A program made the position numbers and the translations under genes. Source: Phycisphaerales bacterium (GTDB lineage Bacteria > Planctomycetota > Phycisphaerae > Phycisphaerales > UBA1924). From it: DNA of 64,000 nt. Location: NCBI GenBank assembly GCA_030149165.1, contig JASBRY010000009.1:372001-436000 (forward strand), in the 5' to 3' direction. Positions 1-8,589 of this stretch are shown here, piece after piece. Numbering within the stretch: the stretch's first letter is position 1; each line of letters begins with the position of its first letter. The notes below the pieces were generated by a model. The model made no database searches and was not told the origin of the DNA. It saw only the letters and a list, made by a program, of their open reading frames with translations.

Positions 1-627
1 ATCCAGATCCGGATTCCCGATCGCTCCGCCATGGCGCAGACTCGCACTCACATCATCATCTTCCATCGCCCCGATCGGGATCTGATCCACGCATGGATAC
101 CGCCCAGTTACCCCCGCACGGACCTGCAGATCATCCCCATCGTCCCACAGCGTGCGATTGAAGTACGGATGATGCCCAGCCCCGCAAGGCATCCGCTCCT
201 GACCCAGATTCGTCACGTCAAGATCGAGGTCAACCCAGTCCTCCCCAACCTCGACGCGGAACACAGCGCCGAATGGGAACGGCCAGTTCACATCATCCTC
301 AAGCCGAGAATCAAACACAAATCGCGCCGAATACGGCGAGCGATCCGCGATCGACCACGCAAAGTCACGGCCAACCCCATGAATCGCTGTCCCATCAGGA
401 TGATTCGTCTCGAGCTTATACGGACCACCCTCAAACGAGAACACGCCGTCCTTAATCCGATTCGTCCAAGGCAGCATCAAGAAGCTCCCTACGCACGCGT
501 CTCCCGCGCCCATCACGCGATACCAATCCCCATCAGGACCGAGCAGCTCGAGCGCATCAACTCGGCATCCGTTCGTGGGGTCAATCACCACTCTAAGAGT
601 CTCGCTGCATATCAGAATCGGGTTCAT
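1..627 (-). CDS. Aldose 1-epimerase family protein (partial, 3' end cut by window edge)
   Basis: Reading the minus strand from an ATG at 627 gives 209 open codons with no stop before base 1, so the C-terminus lies outside the window. The product looks like the galactose-mutarotase/aldose-1-epimerase beta-sandwich, which interconverts alpha and beta sugar anomers. Visible family signatures are MLPWTNRIKDG near residue 55, an IHGVGRD segment near residue 83, and GAGHHPYF near residue 150, where family members carry a catalytic His. There is no signal peptide, so it is probably cytoplasmic. No clear Shine-Dalgarno sequence precedes the ATG. The exact sugar cannot be told; related YeaD-type hexose-6-phosphate epimerases cannot be excluded from this fragment. 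Confidence 0.82.
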   Translation of the reverse strand, partial: MNPILICSETLRVVIDPTNGCRVDALELLGPDGDWYRVMGAGDACVGSFLMLPWTNRIKDGVFSFEGGPYKLETNHPDGTAIHGVGRDFAWSIADRSPYSARFVFDSRLEDDVNWPFPFGAVFRVEVGEDWVDLDLDVTNLGQERMPCGAGHHPYFNRTLWDDGDDLQVRAGVTGRYPCVDQIPIGAMEDDDVSASLRHGGAIGNPDLD

Positions 628-790
628 GGCAGACTGTAGGTTCAGATCAAGCACTCAGTTCCCGGACCTCGTTCCCAGGTCCGATTCATCGCAAGACTCA
701 CCCAGACGGAACAGCCGGCCCATACCCACAACTTGGGGATGCGAATCTTGCGCATTGCGTGACATCAAATCGAACACTCTTCTATACCGA

Positions 791-844
791 CCGATGTTGT
801 CTATTGACTACCGAGCCCAGACTACGGGCTCTCCCCAACATCGG
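791..844 (+). promoter_or_regulatory. Nested stem-loop in the leader of the coiled-coil gene
   Basis: A 9-bp outer stem (ccgatgttg at 791-799 with caacatcgg at 836-844) encloses a 6-bp inner stem (gagccc at 813-818 with gggctc at 826-831). It ends 9 bases before the gggagga ribosome-binding site at 854-860. No T-run follows, so it is not a simple terminator. It could be an RNA regulatory leader or mRNA-stabilising fold; I recognise no riboswitch class. Confidence 0.45.
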
Positions 845-869
845 AGTGGGACTGGGAGGATCTTGGACT

Positions 870-3404
870 ATGAACGACCACAACCAACCAATACATAAGA
901 CGGGCAGACTCACCCCTCTGCGTTCGAAAGACTCAAACTCAGTCGATCAGTTCCCCTCAGAGATCAAGCCTCCCAAGGACGCCGACGAGGTTCTCGGCGC
1001 TATCGAAGGCGTTGAGAAGCAACTCGAATCACTCCGCACAGCACACGAGGAGCACCGCCGCGTCACCGCAGAACTCGCCGCACGCCGCGCCCAGATCGAG
1101 GAAGCCGCCGATTTCGTAGAAGCACGCGAATCCGAACTCGCGACGCTTGAGGTCGAGCTGGCGCAGATGCGCGAAGAGCTCGAAGAGCGAGAGTCAGAGA
1201 TCGTCCAGCGCGCCTCAGGTCTCGAGCAGCGCGAATCACAGCTCGCTCAGCACGCCGAGAAGATCGAGGAACTCGAGGCGGTCGTTCAGGACAAATCCAA
1301 CCAGATCGATCAGCGCGTCGAGGAACTCGACAAACAACTCGAAGGCATCTCCGTCCGCAAGGACGAACTCGCGAAGCTCGAGGAGCAAGCGCGTGAACGC
1401 ATCGAGAAAGACAACGAGCTCGAAGCAAAGCTCGCTGAAGCAACCGAAGCGCTCGCCAAGACCAAAGCCACGCTCGGCGGACGCGAGATCGAACTCAAAG
1501 ACCGCGCCAAAGCCGTCGAAGAACTCTCGATCCAGGTCGGACTGCTCGAGCAACAGCTCCAAGAACAATCCGAGAAAGCACGCGCCGATGAGGACTCCTC
1601 ACTCAAACTCGTCGAGGAGTTGCAATCCCAGCTCGATGAGGCGGAAGCAAAGATCGCCGAGCACGAAGTCGCGATGCAGCGTGCACTGGATCGCGTAGAA
1701 GAACTCGAGTCCAAGGCTCAGGAGCAATCCAAACAGCTCGAAGATGCCAAAAAAACCATCGCGGAGTTTGGTTCCATCGAGCAGTCACAAGCCGAATCGA
1801 TCGCGAAGATCGAAGAGCTCAAAGCACAGCTCGCTCAAGCACCAACGAGCGACCAGATCACCAAGCTCCAGTCCGAGCTTCAGGACACTTCCAGCAAGTA
1901 CGAATCCGCACAAACAGAAGTCACATCGCTCAAAGAACAGCTCGAAGCCTCTCCAAGCGATGATCAAATTCTTCAGCTTCAGTCTGATCTCAAAGCAGCG
2001 ACAAGCAAATACGAATCCGCGCAAGCCGAGGTTACCTCGCTCAAAGATCAGCTCAATGTCATCGGAGAGTCCGCGACACAGGACATCGAGCAGTCCAGCG
2101 CCAAGATCGATGAGCTGACTCAAGCACTCGAAGCCGCGAACGCGAAGCTCGATCAAGCCGAGCAAAGACATGAGCAGGTCCAGTCGGAGCTCAAAGCGAA
2201 GCTCGATGAAGCACTCACTTCCAGCAAACAACTCGAGAGTTCCACTGGCGCTCACCAAGCGACCATCGACGAGCTCAAGCTGCAGATCGAGAAGCGCGAC
2301 GAGCAGATCGAGACCATCCGATCCAAATACGATCAGCTCAGCGACCAACTGCTCGAAGCGGAGCAGTCCACAGAGAAGCAAACAAACGAAGCTCAAGAAG
2401 CTTCCGAGCAGATCAACCGTCTCGGAGAGCTCCTCGACGCCGCGGCTCAACGCGAGCAGGAACTTCTCAGCAAGATCGAAGAGCTTCAGGAGCAGATGAA
2501 CTCCGCTGTCAGCCAGACCGCAACGCATACCGATGAGTGGACACAGGTCCGCCGTGAGCGTCTGGACAAGGTCAAGTCGATGCTGCGTCAGCAGTCCGAC
2601 AAAGTCCGCCGCGCGACTGAAGCGCTCCGCGATCGCTACGACCAGTGCGAGAAAGTGCTCCTCAAACGCTCCGAACTCGTCGAAGCGTACCAAGCCGTCG
2701 CTGATGCGCAAGCGAAGCTCGCCAAGCGTGAAGCCCGTTCGGGAACACTGTTGGGTCTTTCAGGTCTTGGTTTGCTCCTGATGATGATCGCCGGGATAAG
2801 CTGGTTTGTCGCCGGACAGGTCCAGCCCGGTCAATACGCCGCGACCGTCACCGTTGCCGCCAATGCCGGAGAGCGAGCACTGACCTCCGACGATCTCGCT
2901 TCTTGGCAAGGATACATCGAGCAGATGGTCAGTGATCCACAGTTCATCGAGCAAGCCGCATCACGCATGAAGCGCCGCGGGATCGATTCGCTTTCGGTCG
3001 CTGGAACCCTCAGCGCCCATATGCAAGACTCGCTTGACATCACCAGCACCGAGCCTGGCATGATCACGATGGAATACCGGGGAGATGGTTCCGCACGCAC
3101 CCAGCGCGTGCTCGACACCTTCGCGATGACCGTGACCAGTCAAGCAAACTCCGCTCGTGCACGCCGGATTGATGGTGCTTTGACCACCATCGAATCGCAA
3201 GCACAAGTGGGGGATGCACCGCTCGACACCACCCGCATCGAAACCGCGGGCATGATCTTCGGCGGATCCTCATTCGCGACATTCCTCTTCGGAGGTATCT
3301 TCTGGAGACGACTCGCGAAGATGAAAGCAAACTTCGAGCGGGATTCGCGCGTCGAACCACTCTTCGATGAAGATTCCTGGGAAGTCGAAGGCCAAGACCT
3401 CTAA
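870..3404 (+). CDS. Long coiled-coil protein with Wzz/polysaccharide-co-polymerase-like membrane domain
   Basis: 844 residues. Residues ~30-620 are almost unbroken heptad-like Glu/Gln/Lys/Leu coiled coil. They include a duplicated unit of about 35 residues sharing KYESAQxEVTSLK (nt ~1850-2060). A transmembrane helix (~626-648) is followed by a ~145-residue region resembling the extracytoplasmic domain of chain-length determinant (Wzz/GumC) proteins, a second helix (~794-815) and a short acidic tail. Known Wzz proteins have this two-helix layout but rarely such a large cytoplasmic coil. The ATG at 870 is chosen because gggagga ends 9 bases upstream; an in-frame ATG at 759 lacks such a site and would run through the leader hairpin. 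Function in polysaccharide export or envelope scaffolding is inference. A strong terminator follows. Confidence 0.75.
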   Translation: MNDHNQPIHKTGRLTPLRSKDSNSVDQFPSEIKPPKDADEVLGAIEGVEKQLESLRTAHEEHRRVTAELAARRAQIEEAADFVEARESELATLEVELAQMREELEERESEIVQRASGLEQRESQLAQHAEKIEELEAVVQDKSNQIDQRVEELDKQLEGISVRKDELAKLEEQARERIEKDNELEAKLAEATEALAKTKATLGGREIELKDRAKAVEELSIQVGLLEQQLQEQSEKARADEDSSLKLVEELQSQLDEAEAKIAEHEVAMQRALDRVEELESKAQEQSKQLEDAKKTIAEFGSIEQSQAESIAKIEELKAQLAQAPTSDQITKLQSELQDTSSKYESAQTEVTSLKEQLEASPSDDQILQLQSDLKAATSKYESAQAEVTSLKDQLNVIGESATQDIEQSSAKIDELTQALEAANAKLDQAEQRHEQVQSELKAKLDEALTSSKQLESSTGAHQATIDELKLQIEKRDEQIETIRSKYDQLSDQLLEAEQSTEKQTNEAQEASEQINRLGELLDAAAQREQELLSKIEELQEQMNSAVSQTATHTDEWTQVRRERLDKVKSMLRQQSDKVRRATEALRDRYDQCEKVLLKRSELVEAYQAVADAQAKLAKREARSGTLLGLSGLGLLLMMIAGISWFVAGQVQPGQYAATVTVAANAGERALTSDDLASWQGYIEQMVSDPQFIEQAASRMKRRGIDSLSVAGTLSAHMQDSLDITSTEPGMITMEYRGDGSARTQRVLDTFAMTVTSQANSARARRIDGALTTIESQAQVGDAPLDTTRIETAGMIFGGSSFATFLFGGIFWRRLAKMKANFERDSRVEPLFDEDSWEVEGQDL

Positions 3405-3440
3405 ATTAAAACTCCACGCATACTCACTCAAAACGCAAAC

Positions 3441-3475
3441 CGCCGCATCAGGAGTCCTGATGCGGCGGTTGTTGT
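3441..3475 (+). terminator. Rho-independent terminator after the coiled-coil gene
   Basis: A perfect 13-bp inverted repeat (3441-3453 with 3455-3467, one central base, so in practice a small loop) is followed by a T-rich stretch. It sits 36 bases past the stop codon at 3404 and separates this gene from the opposing anti-sigma gene. Confidence 0.8.
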
Positions 3476-3552
3476 ATCACGAGATTCATGCCTCGGAACG
3501 AACTGAGAGACCAAGAGAGAGGCAATACCCCAAACAGTCTTTGGAATCCAGA

Positions 3553-4389
3553 TTACAGATCCGAATCCATGCTGGTCATGACAGGCTCAGCGTTTTCGAT
3601 CGCTTCAGCCATACCTTGATAGATCGCGAGCTTCCGATCACTCTTGAGATTCACGCGGACCTCAAAGTCATCCAGTTCGCCTTCAGACGCGAAGGTCGTG
3701 ACCTCACGGACCACATTGCCTTCAGCATCAAGCACGACCAGACGGAACGGATTATCTTCCGATGCCTTCATATTCTTCACGAACAGACGAGCAGTGTCCC
3801 AGTCCGGATTGTGCCAAACCGCGGCTACAGAGTTTGATGCTCCATCCGAAGACACCAATGAAACACGCTCAGTGGTCGGATCGAACAGCGTCGATTCAAG
3901 GATGTCAGCGCCGATGGTGTCGTACAACTGACCAAGAAGCGCATCGGGAGTCATCTGGTTCACGGTCTGGTTGTTATTCGTCCAGACCACACTCAACGCG
4001 ATGGTCGCGGCTGCAAACCCGATGGTCGATGCACGCCACAGACGATGCACGCGTGGAGTCGTCGAGAGTTTCGGTTGAGCGCGACGAGCGGATTCATGGG
4101 TGATGCGACCAGCCACCGCAGGGGTGCTCGCAGCGATCCGCAGCTCGTTCTCCTGCTCACGCATCGCGGCGCGAACCGCAGAGACAACAAGCTCACGAAG
4201 CGCCGGGTCGGGCTCGTTGTTCGGCATCAAATCGCCAAAGTCAGCCATCCGAATCGCTTCTTCGCGTACGAGCAACTGCACAGACTCCGGAGCCGCGGCA
4301 AACGCCGCTTCGTACTCCGCGATCTCTGAATCTTCAAGAAGACCCAGTGTGTGCAGCATGGTGCTCTCAATTAGTTCCTGCGTATTCAT
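3553..4389 (-). CDS. Anti-sigma factor, RskA-like, membrane-anchored
   Basis: 278 residues. The N-terminal ~90 residues (LIESTMLHTLGLLEDSE onward) look like the helical sigma-binding domain of RskA-type anti-sigma factors. A single transmembrane helix lies at ~116-137, followed by an extracytoplasmic anti-sigma-K-like domain. The zinc anti-sigma motif HxxxCxxC is absent, so zinc-based redox sensing is unlikely. The ATG overlaps the TGA of the upstream sigma gene (4386-4389), the usual arrangement for stoichiometric co-expression of a sigma factor and its inhibitor. Activation probably involves release from the membrane by proteolysis, as in the family; the trigger is unknown. Confidence 0.85.
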   Translation of the reverse strand: MNTQELIESTMLHTLGLLEDSEIAEYEAAFAAAPESVQLLVREEAIRMADFGDLMPNNEPDPALRELVVSAVRAAMREQENELRIAASTPAVAGRITHESARRAQPKLSTTPRVHRLWRASTIGFAAATIALSVVWTNNNQTVNQMTPDALLGQLYDTIGADILESTLFDPTTERVSLVSSDGASNSVAAVWHNPDWDTARLFVKNMKASEDNPFRLVVLDAEGNVVREVTTFASEGELDDFEVRVNLKSDRKLAIYQGMAEAIENAEPVMTSMDSDL

Positions 4390-5114
4390 GAGGTCACTTC
4401 CTCTTCTGTCCGTTCACGCAACCGAACGAGTGCTCGGCTCAACGCGGACTTGATCGTCCCGAGTGGGGTATCGAGTTCTTCACTAATCTGCCTGAGTGTT
4501 TGACCACCCAAGTACGCACGAACAACAACCGTGCGCTGGAGTTCTGGTAAGGTGTTGACCCTGATCATCAACGCCTTGAAGTTCTCATCCCGCTCCATCC
4601 GAGCGGAGATGTCTTTCGCTGCCGGAGTGTTCCGCCCGTCACCTTTGGCGCCAGTGGAACCATCATCGAACATGGAGGTCTTGATCCGAGCACGCTTACG
4701 ACGAAGCTTGTCCACAAGGTGTCTGCGTGTCAGCAGCATGACCCAAGTGACCAGTGCCGCTTTGCGAGGATCGTACCGATCTGCCGTTTTCCAAAGCCTG
4801 ACAAAGATCTCTTGCACCGCGTCGTCTGCTTCGTCCCGTGTCGGGAGCGACTGAACGGCCATGCGAAATACCAACGACCCGAAACGGTCGTAAAGCTCGC
4901 CGACACCGGCTTCCTGGTTGGCTGCAACTCGCTGCATCAACTCGAAATCGATCCTGCCTTGACCCGAAAAATCACTCGCCTTCAACGGAGGAGAGCCATC
5001 ACCCGCCCCGGCTCCATCAGAGCCCTGTGGGGGGGTGTTTCCGGGTTGTTCCGATTCATTCTTCTTCATATATCCCGGGTCCACGAGCGTGCCCGGTGCC
5101 TGTGAAACGACCAC
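4386..5114 (-). CDS. ECF-type RNA polymerase sigma factor, SigK-like
   Basis: 242 residues. A low-complexity Gly/Pro/Ser N-terminal extension (~45 residues) precedes sigma region 2 (LYDRFGSLVFRMAVQ through DEADDAVQEIFVRLW) and region 4 (LPELQRTVVVRAYLGGQT, then a helix-turn-helix up to ~residue 230). It would direct RNA polymerase to a stress or envelope regulon and be held by the anti-sigma factor encoded next. The start is a GTG at 5112-5114, because its complement is preceded five bases upstream by a strong GGAGGT; an internal Met at 5069 is possible. The 281-bp upstream gap contains a perfect 12-bp palindrome at 5213-5224. Confidence 0.9.
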   Translation of the reverse strand: MVVSQAPGTLVDPGYMKKNESEQPGNTPPQGSDGAGAGDGSPPLKASDFSGQGRIDFELMQRVAANQEAGVGELYDRFGSLVFRMAVQSLPTRDEADDAVQEIFVRLWKTADRYDPRKAALVTWVMLLTRRHLVDKLRRKRARIKTSMFDDGSTGAKGDGRNTPAAKDISARMERDENFKALMIRVNTLPELQRTVVVRAYLGGQTLRQISEELDTPLGTIKSALSRALVRLRERTEEEVTS

Positions 5115-5212
5115 AGAGCACCTCCCTATACGCTAACACCATCATGCGGATGCTTGCAAGTCCTTCATTTAGGTAAATTTCTGCACATCGGAATAAACTA
5201 TGTTTGGAAACT

Positions 5213-5224
5213 GTTCTATAGAAC
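5213..5224. promoter_or_regulatory. Perfect 12-bp palindrome upstream of the sigma operon
   Basis: gttctatagaac is a perfect dyad about 100 bases upstream of the sigma-factor start, in AT-rich DNA between divergent genes. A further gttct half-like copy lies just downstream (5229-5233). It may be a transcription-factor operator or part of an autoregulated promoter. No protein is identified. Confidence 0.35.
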
Positions 5225-5335
5225 TATGTTCTGAGTCCTCAAGCCAAGGAATTACGCTTGCAATAATCCGACGAACCCACTATCTTGTGTGTGCGTTAAG
5301 ATGGTAAGGCCGAGCGATCGGTCTAGTCCGAGAAT

Positions 5336-5369
5336 CATCGGTTCACCCGGCAGGAGTGAATCGCCGATG
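5336..5369 (+). promoter_or_regulatory. Hairpin with a purine-rich loop in the pseudopilin leader
   Basis: catcgg-ttcac (5336-5346) pairs with gtgaa and ccgatg (5356-5360 and 5364-5369) with a 3-base bulge. The loop holds ggcagga, a ribosome-binding-like sequence, 27 bases before the GTG start at 5396. A loop GGA is the kind of site CsrA-type proteins bind, but this is only a resemblance. Confidence 0.3.
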
Positions 5370-5395
5370 AACGGATTCTGAAAGTGGTCTAGCTC

Positions 5396-6166
5396 GTGAG
5401 ACAGTTTCAACACCAACAGAAGAGACTTTGTGCCGCGCAGCCACGCTCGCGCGCATTTACATTGATCGATGTACTCGTATCAATCTCAGTCATCGCTCTG
5501 CTCATCGCGATCATGCTCCCAAGTATCTCCATGGTGCGCGAATCCGCACGCAAGGTGATCTGCTCATCAAGCATGCGACAGATCGGGCTGGGAATGAACC
5601 TCTACGCCGAGGACAACAAGGACATGCTCCCATCGAGTGTCTTCCTTGCCAACTCCGAAGCACGATACACCGAAGCATACTACCCGCATCTGATGGACAC
5701 CATCCGCACGAGCCCCGATGAGTTCGAGCCTCGCGAGTGGGACCAATGGGACGGCTTGGGTCTGCTCTACTACAAGAGCTATGTTTCCGCGCCGGGTGTC
5801 TACTACTGCCCGAGCCATACCGGTGAAAACACGATCGAGAAGTACGAGGATCAGTGGAACTTCTCCACCGAAGGCGAGATCATCGCGAACTACCAGTTCC
5901 GCGGTGTCGGACCAGACGGCCAACGCCACCTCTACAACATGCGTGCAACAGACGCGATGGTGACCGACTCACTCCGTTCCATCGAAGACCTGAACCACGA
6001 GAACGGACTCAATGTTCTCGCAGCGGGTCTTGCCGTCACTTGGTTCGAAGATGTCGATAGCCGCCTCATGCTGTCCGTGATGTCGCGTACCGATGAATCA
6101 ATCGCCGATGACACCACCCAAGCGTGGCAACTCTTCGATGGCGGCCCTTATACGCCTGTCGAGTAA
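5396..6166 (+). CDS. Prepilin-type N-terminal cleavage/methylation domain protein (type II pseudopilin)
   Basis: 256 residues from a GTG. The N-terminus has a basic leader, then AFTLIDVLVSISVIALL, the prepilin peptidase signature and hydrophobic helix of type IV pilin/type II secretion pseudopilins. Planctomycetes carry many such proteins, often with a DUF1559-like globular part; the segment SSMRQIGLGMNLYAEDN is typical of those. Two deviations stand out: position +5 after the cleavage site is Asp instead of the near-invariant Glu, and the residue before Phe is Ala instead of Gly. The C-terminal domain is of unknown function. No other secretion genes are adjacent, so a role in filament assembly is inferred from the family only. 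Confidence 0.85.
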   Translation: MRQFQHQQKRLCAAQPRSRAFTLIDVLVSISVIALLIAIMLPSISMVRESARKVICSSSMRQIGLGMNLYAEDNKDMLPSSVFLANSEARYTEAYYPHLMDTIRTSPDEFEPREWDQWDGLGLLYYKSYVSAPGVYYCPSHTGENTIEKYEDQWNFSTEGEIIANYQFRGVGPDGQRHLYNMRATDAMVTDSLRSIEDLNHENGLNVLAAGLAVTWFEDVDSRLMLSVMSRTDESIADDTTQAWQLFDGGPYTPVE

Positions 6167-6240
6167 ACACCCGACGGCCGAACCATCCCTCTTCAACCTC
6201 ATAGAAAGCATTACGCCATCATTGCGGATATTGTGTGGGC

Positions 6241-7326
6241 ATGGCCCCAACACCCCGAATCGTTCGTATGCTCACATCCCTGCTAGTACTGCTCTGCATG
6301 ACTCCAGTACAGGCGCAGATCACCCCAGAGCGATTGTACTACGGCGTAGGACAACGCGTGATCGTCAACATCGAAGTCCCCGAAGGTTTCTTCGGAGAGA
6401 TCACCGTCCGTGTGTATGACCCGCTCACCAAAGAGTGGATCCATGAAGCCCCCGCCGCGAGCGGACGAGTTGATCTCACCAGTTTGCTTCCATACCTCTG
6501 GGAAACCAAACCACAGACCGTCAGCTACGCGCAGCTCGAACTCGACGGCACCCCAACCGGCGCCCCGCTTGTCCTGCAACCATTGGTCACACCAAACCGC
6601 GCCAAACTCGTCGATGCTATTACGATGGAACTCACAGAGGACCCCAAAGGAGCCGTCGTCTTTGAAGACGAACGGCTCCCAGCGCTCCAGGCGCAAGGCA
6701 AGTCCGAATCCGGACTCCGTCAAGTCACCTTCTCAGGACTCCGCGTGTATGTCGATCAAGAAGTGGTCATGAACACCAGCGCCGGAGACATTGTCTTCCG
6801 CATGCGTCCCGACGCCGCGCCCAACACCGCATTCAACTTCCTCCATCTCACAGAAGGAGGCTTCTACACCAACATCATTTTCCATCGCATCGTCGCCGCG
6901 CTCCCCAACGGCAATCCATTCGTCATCCAAGTCGGAGACCTCTCCGGATCTGGATATGGAGGACCAGGGTACATGATCGATCTCGAGGACTCATCACTCC
7001 CGCACGACTTCGGAGTCCTCTCCATGGCGCGCGACTCCGATCCCGACACCAACGGCTCACAAGTGTTCGTCGCGCTCTCAAGAGAAGGGACCGCATTCCT
7101 CGATGGACGCTACACGGCATTCGCTGAAGCCGTGCAAGGCGCCGAGGTTATCCGCGAAATCGCAGCAACCCCAGTTGGTCCTGAGGATCGTCCGATGGAT
7201 CCCCCCATGATCCTCAGCTGCACGACACGCGACGCGCCCCCAATACAAGATCGACTGCCAGCACTTTCCACACTCGAACAATCACCAGCCGCGCAGCAAC
7301 CCGATCCCAACGAGCCGGATCGTTGA
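6241..7326 (+). CDS. Secreted cyclophilin-type peptidyl-prolyl cis-trans isomerase
   Basis: 361 residues. A signal peptide (VRMLTSLLVLLCMTPVQAQ) implies export. Residues ~1-170 form an unassigned beta-rich domain. The cyclophilin domain occupies ~175-330: an MNTSAGDIVFRM start, FHRIV with the catalytic-type Arg, NGSQVFVAL, and FLDGRYTAFAEA near the end. Cyclophilins catalyse proline isomerisation; here it would assist folding in the periplasm or at the outer membrane. The start is uncertain: GTG at 6235 is two codons upstream and ATG at 6268 lies just before the hydrophobic segment. The C-terminus ends in a Pro/Gln-rich tail. It stands alone, 74 bases after the pseudopilin gene. Confidence 0.9.
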   Translation: MAPTPRIVRMLTSLLVLLCMTPVQAQITPERLYYGVGQRVIVNIEVPEGFFGEITVRVYDPLTKEWIHEAPAASGRVDLTSLLPYLWETKPQTVSYAQLELDGTPTGAPLVLQPLVTPNRAKLVDAITMELTEDPKGAVVFEDERLPALQAQGKSESGLRQVTFSGLRVYVDQEVVMNTSAGDIVFRMRPDAAPNTAFNFLHLTEGGFYTNIIFHRIVAALPNGNPFVIQVGDLSGSGYGGPGYMIDLEDSSLPHDFGVLSMARDSDPDTNGSQVFVALSREGTAFLDGRYTAFAEAVQGAEVIREIAATPVGPEDRPMDPPMILSCTTRDAPPIQDRLPALSTLEQSPAAQQPDPNEPDR

Positions 7327-7353
7327 ATCAGTCTCTCGCTATGGTTCGTTTGA

Positions 7354-8355
7354 TCAGAACGAGATCTTCAATCCCGCGCCCACAAACACTGATGGATCGA
7401 TGTCCTCATCGACCACCGTGTTCCCCGCGCTGTTGAGGATCTCCATGTTGCCCGCGAGTGTCACACCGACCTCTGCGAACAGAGAAACACGCGACGAATA
7501 CCCGCCGTTGAAATCGATGTAGTACGACACAGGCACACCGGTCGTATTCACCGCGCCATCAGGGACCAGCGTGTTGTCATCATCAATCCGGAAACTCTGT
7601 CCATCAAACTTCGCTTGGATCCCCATGCTCAGATCGTCGCTCCACTTGTAGTTGAGCCGAACGCCAGGACCCTCGCTGCGGATCGACCAGTACTCATCAA
7701 TCGTGTACGAGATCTGAGGCAACGGCACAATCCGCACATCATCCTCAATCTGCGAGAACACCCCAACCCCAATCCCGAGCCGAAGCTTGGGATTCACCTG
7801 GAACATGAACCCGCCAAGCGCATTCCAGACCAGCGCATCACTCGCGCCGCCTTCACCAGCGAATCCGATACCACCTCCGACGAAGAATGATCGTTCCTTG
7901 TCGATCGCCCGTGTGTACAAGCCGTCAAAGCCGTACTCAATCACCGTGTCAAACTGTGTGCCCACCGTCCCAGCGGTTGTCCCCACCGCACCTGCCGGCG
8001 GCGTGATGTCATAGTCCGTGAGCTCAACGCCAACCTTCAGCAGCAGTCGTGCTCGGTCATCGATCGGGATCAGGAACCCAAGATCCGCGCCATACTGACG
8101 AGTCTCGATCTCACCAACCGCCGTGTCAAAGTCCGTCTCCGCATTGAATCGAGCACCCAAGTCCAGAGTCACAACGGTTCCGGGTCCTTCGGATTCCGCG
8201 ATCTGCTCGACCTCTTGATCATCAGCCGTGGTGGTCACTTCCGGATCAGATTCCTGACCCGAATCCTGTGCGAGTGCCAGTCCAGAACATGACAGCAGCC
8301 CCGAAAGGACGAGATATGGGACCATTTGTGAAATCGACGACGATGACTTTGCCAT
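7354..8355 (-). CDS. Putative outer-membrane beta-barrel protein
   Basis: 333 residues. A signal peptide (MAKSSSS... to SGLALAQD) is followed by an acidic linker and alternating beta strands (for example ARLLLKVGVELTDYDI, LRLGIGVGVF). The last strand ends VFVGAGLKISF; a terminal Phe is the usual signal for barrel insertion. Substrate or porin activity cannot be told. The start at 8355 is chosen over an ATG at 8376 because aggag lies 9 bases upstream and the signal peptide then begins properly. It is convergent with the cyclophilin gene (27-base gap). Confidence 0.75.
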   Translation of the reverse strand: MAKSSSSISQMVPYLVLSGLLSCSGLALAQDSGQESDPEVTTTADDQEVEQIAESEGPGTVVTLDLGARFNAETDFDTAVGEIETRQYGADLGFLIPIDDRARLLLKVGVELTDYDITPPAGAVGTTAGTVGTQFDTVIEYGFDGLYTRAIDKERSFFVGGGIGFAGEGGASDALVWNALGGFMFQVNPKLRLGIGVGVFSQIEDDVRIVPLPQISYTIDEYWSIRSEGPGVRLNYKWSDDLSMGIQAKFDGQSFRIDDDNTLVPDGAVNTTGVPVSYYIDFNGGYSSRVSLFAEVGVTLAGNMEILNSAGNTVVDEDIDPSVFVGAGLKISF

Positions 8356-8506
8356 GAATAATTCTCCTGCTCGCATGGTACCCCCTCTGGTTCGCTCTCA
8401 GGCACCGATTGGATGAAGATTCCATGCCCAATCAACTCGCCGGGCGTTGAATTCAAGGCTACACTCATGCCCCGATCTGGTCGATAGACCACATCTGGAT
8501 AGCCCT

Positions 8507-8579
8507 GGGGGGCTAACTCAATTGGTAGAGTGCCAGCTTTGCAAGCTGGAAGTTAGGGGTTCAAGTCCCCTGCCCTCCA
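8507..8579 (+). tRNA. tRNA-Ala, anticodon TGC
   Basis: A full cloverleaf can be drawn: acceptor stem 8507-8513 with 8572-8578, D-stem 8516-8519 with 8528-8531, anticodon stem 8533-8537 with 8545-8549 and loop tttgcaa giving TGC at 8540-8542, and T-stem 8555-8559 with 8567-8571 around ttcaagt. The 3' CCA is not encoded (ctt follows the discriminator base) and would be added by CCA transferase. The gene is solitary with its own terminator. Confidence 0.96.
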
Positions 8580-8589
8580 CTTACTCAAA

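Noticed and set aside
31-639. A 202-codon plus-strand frame over the first 640 bases
   Set aside because: It is rich in Arg/His/Pro without any motif; the minus strand over the same bases encodes a recognisable epimerase family protein.
1785-2711. A 308-codon minus-strand frame inside the coiled-coil gene
   Set aside because: Long antisense frames arise because the coiled-coil codons (ctc, gag, aag) read without stops in reverse. The product is a Leu/Phe/Cys-rich shadow with no start context.
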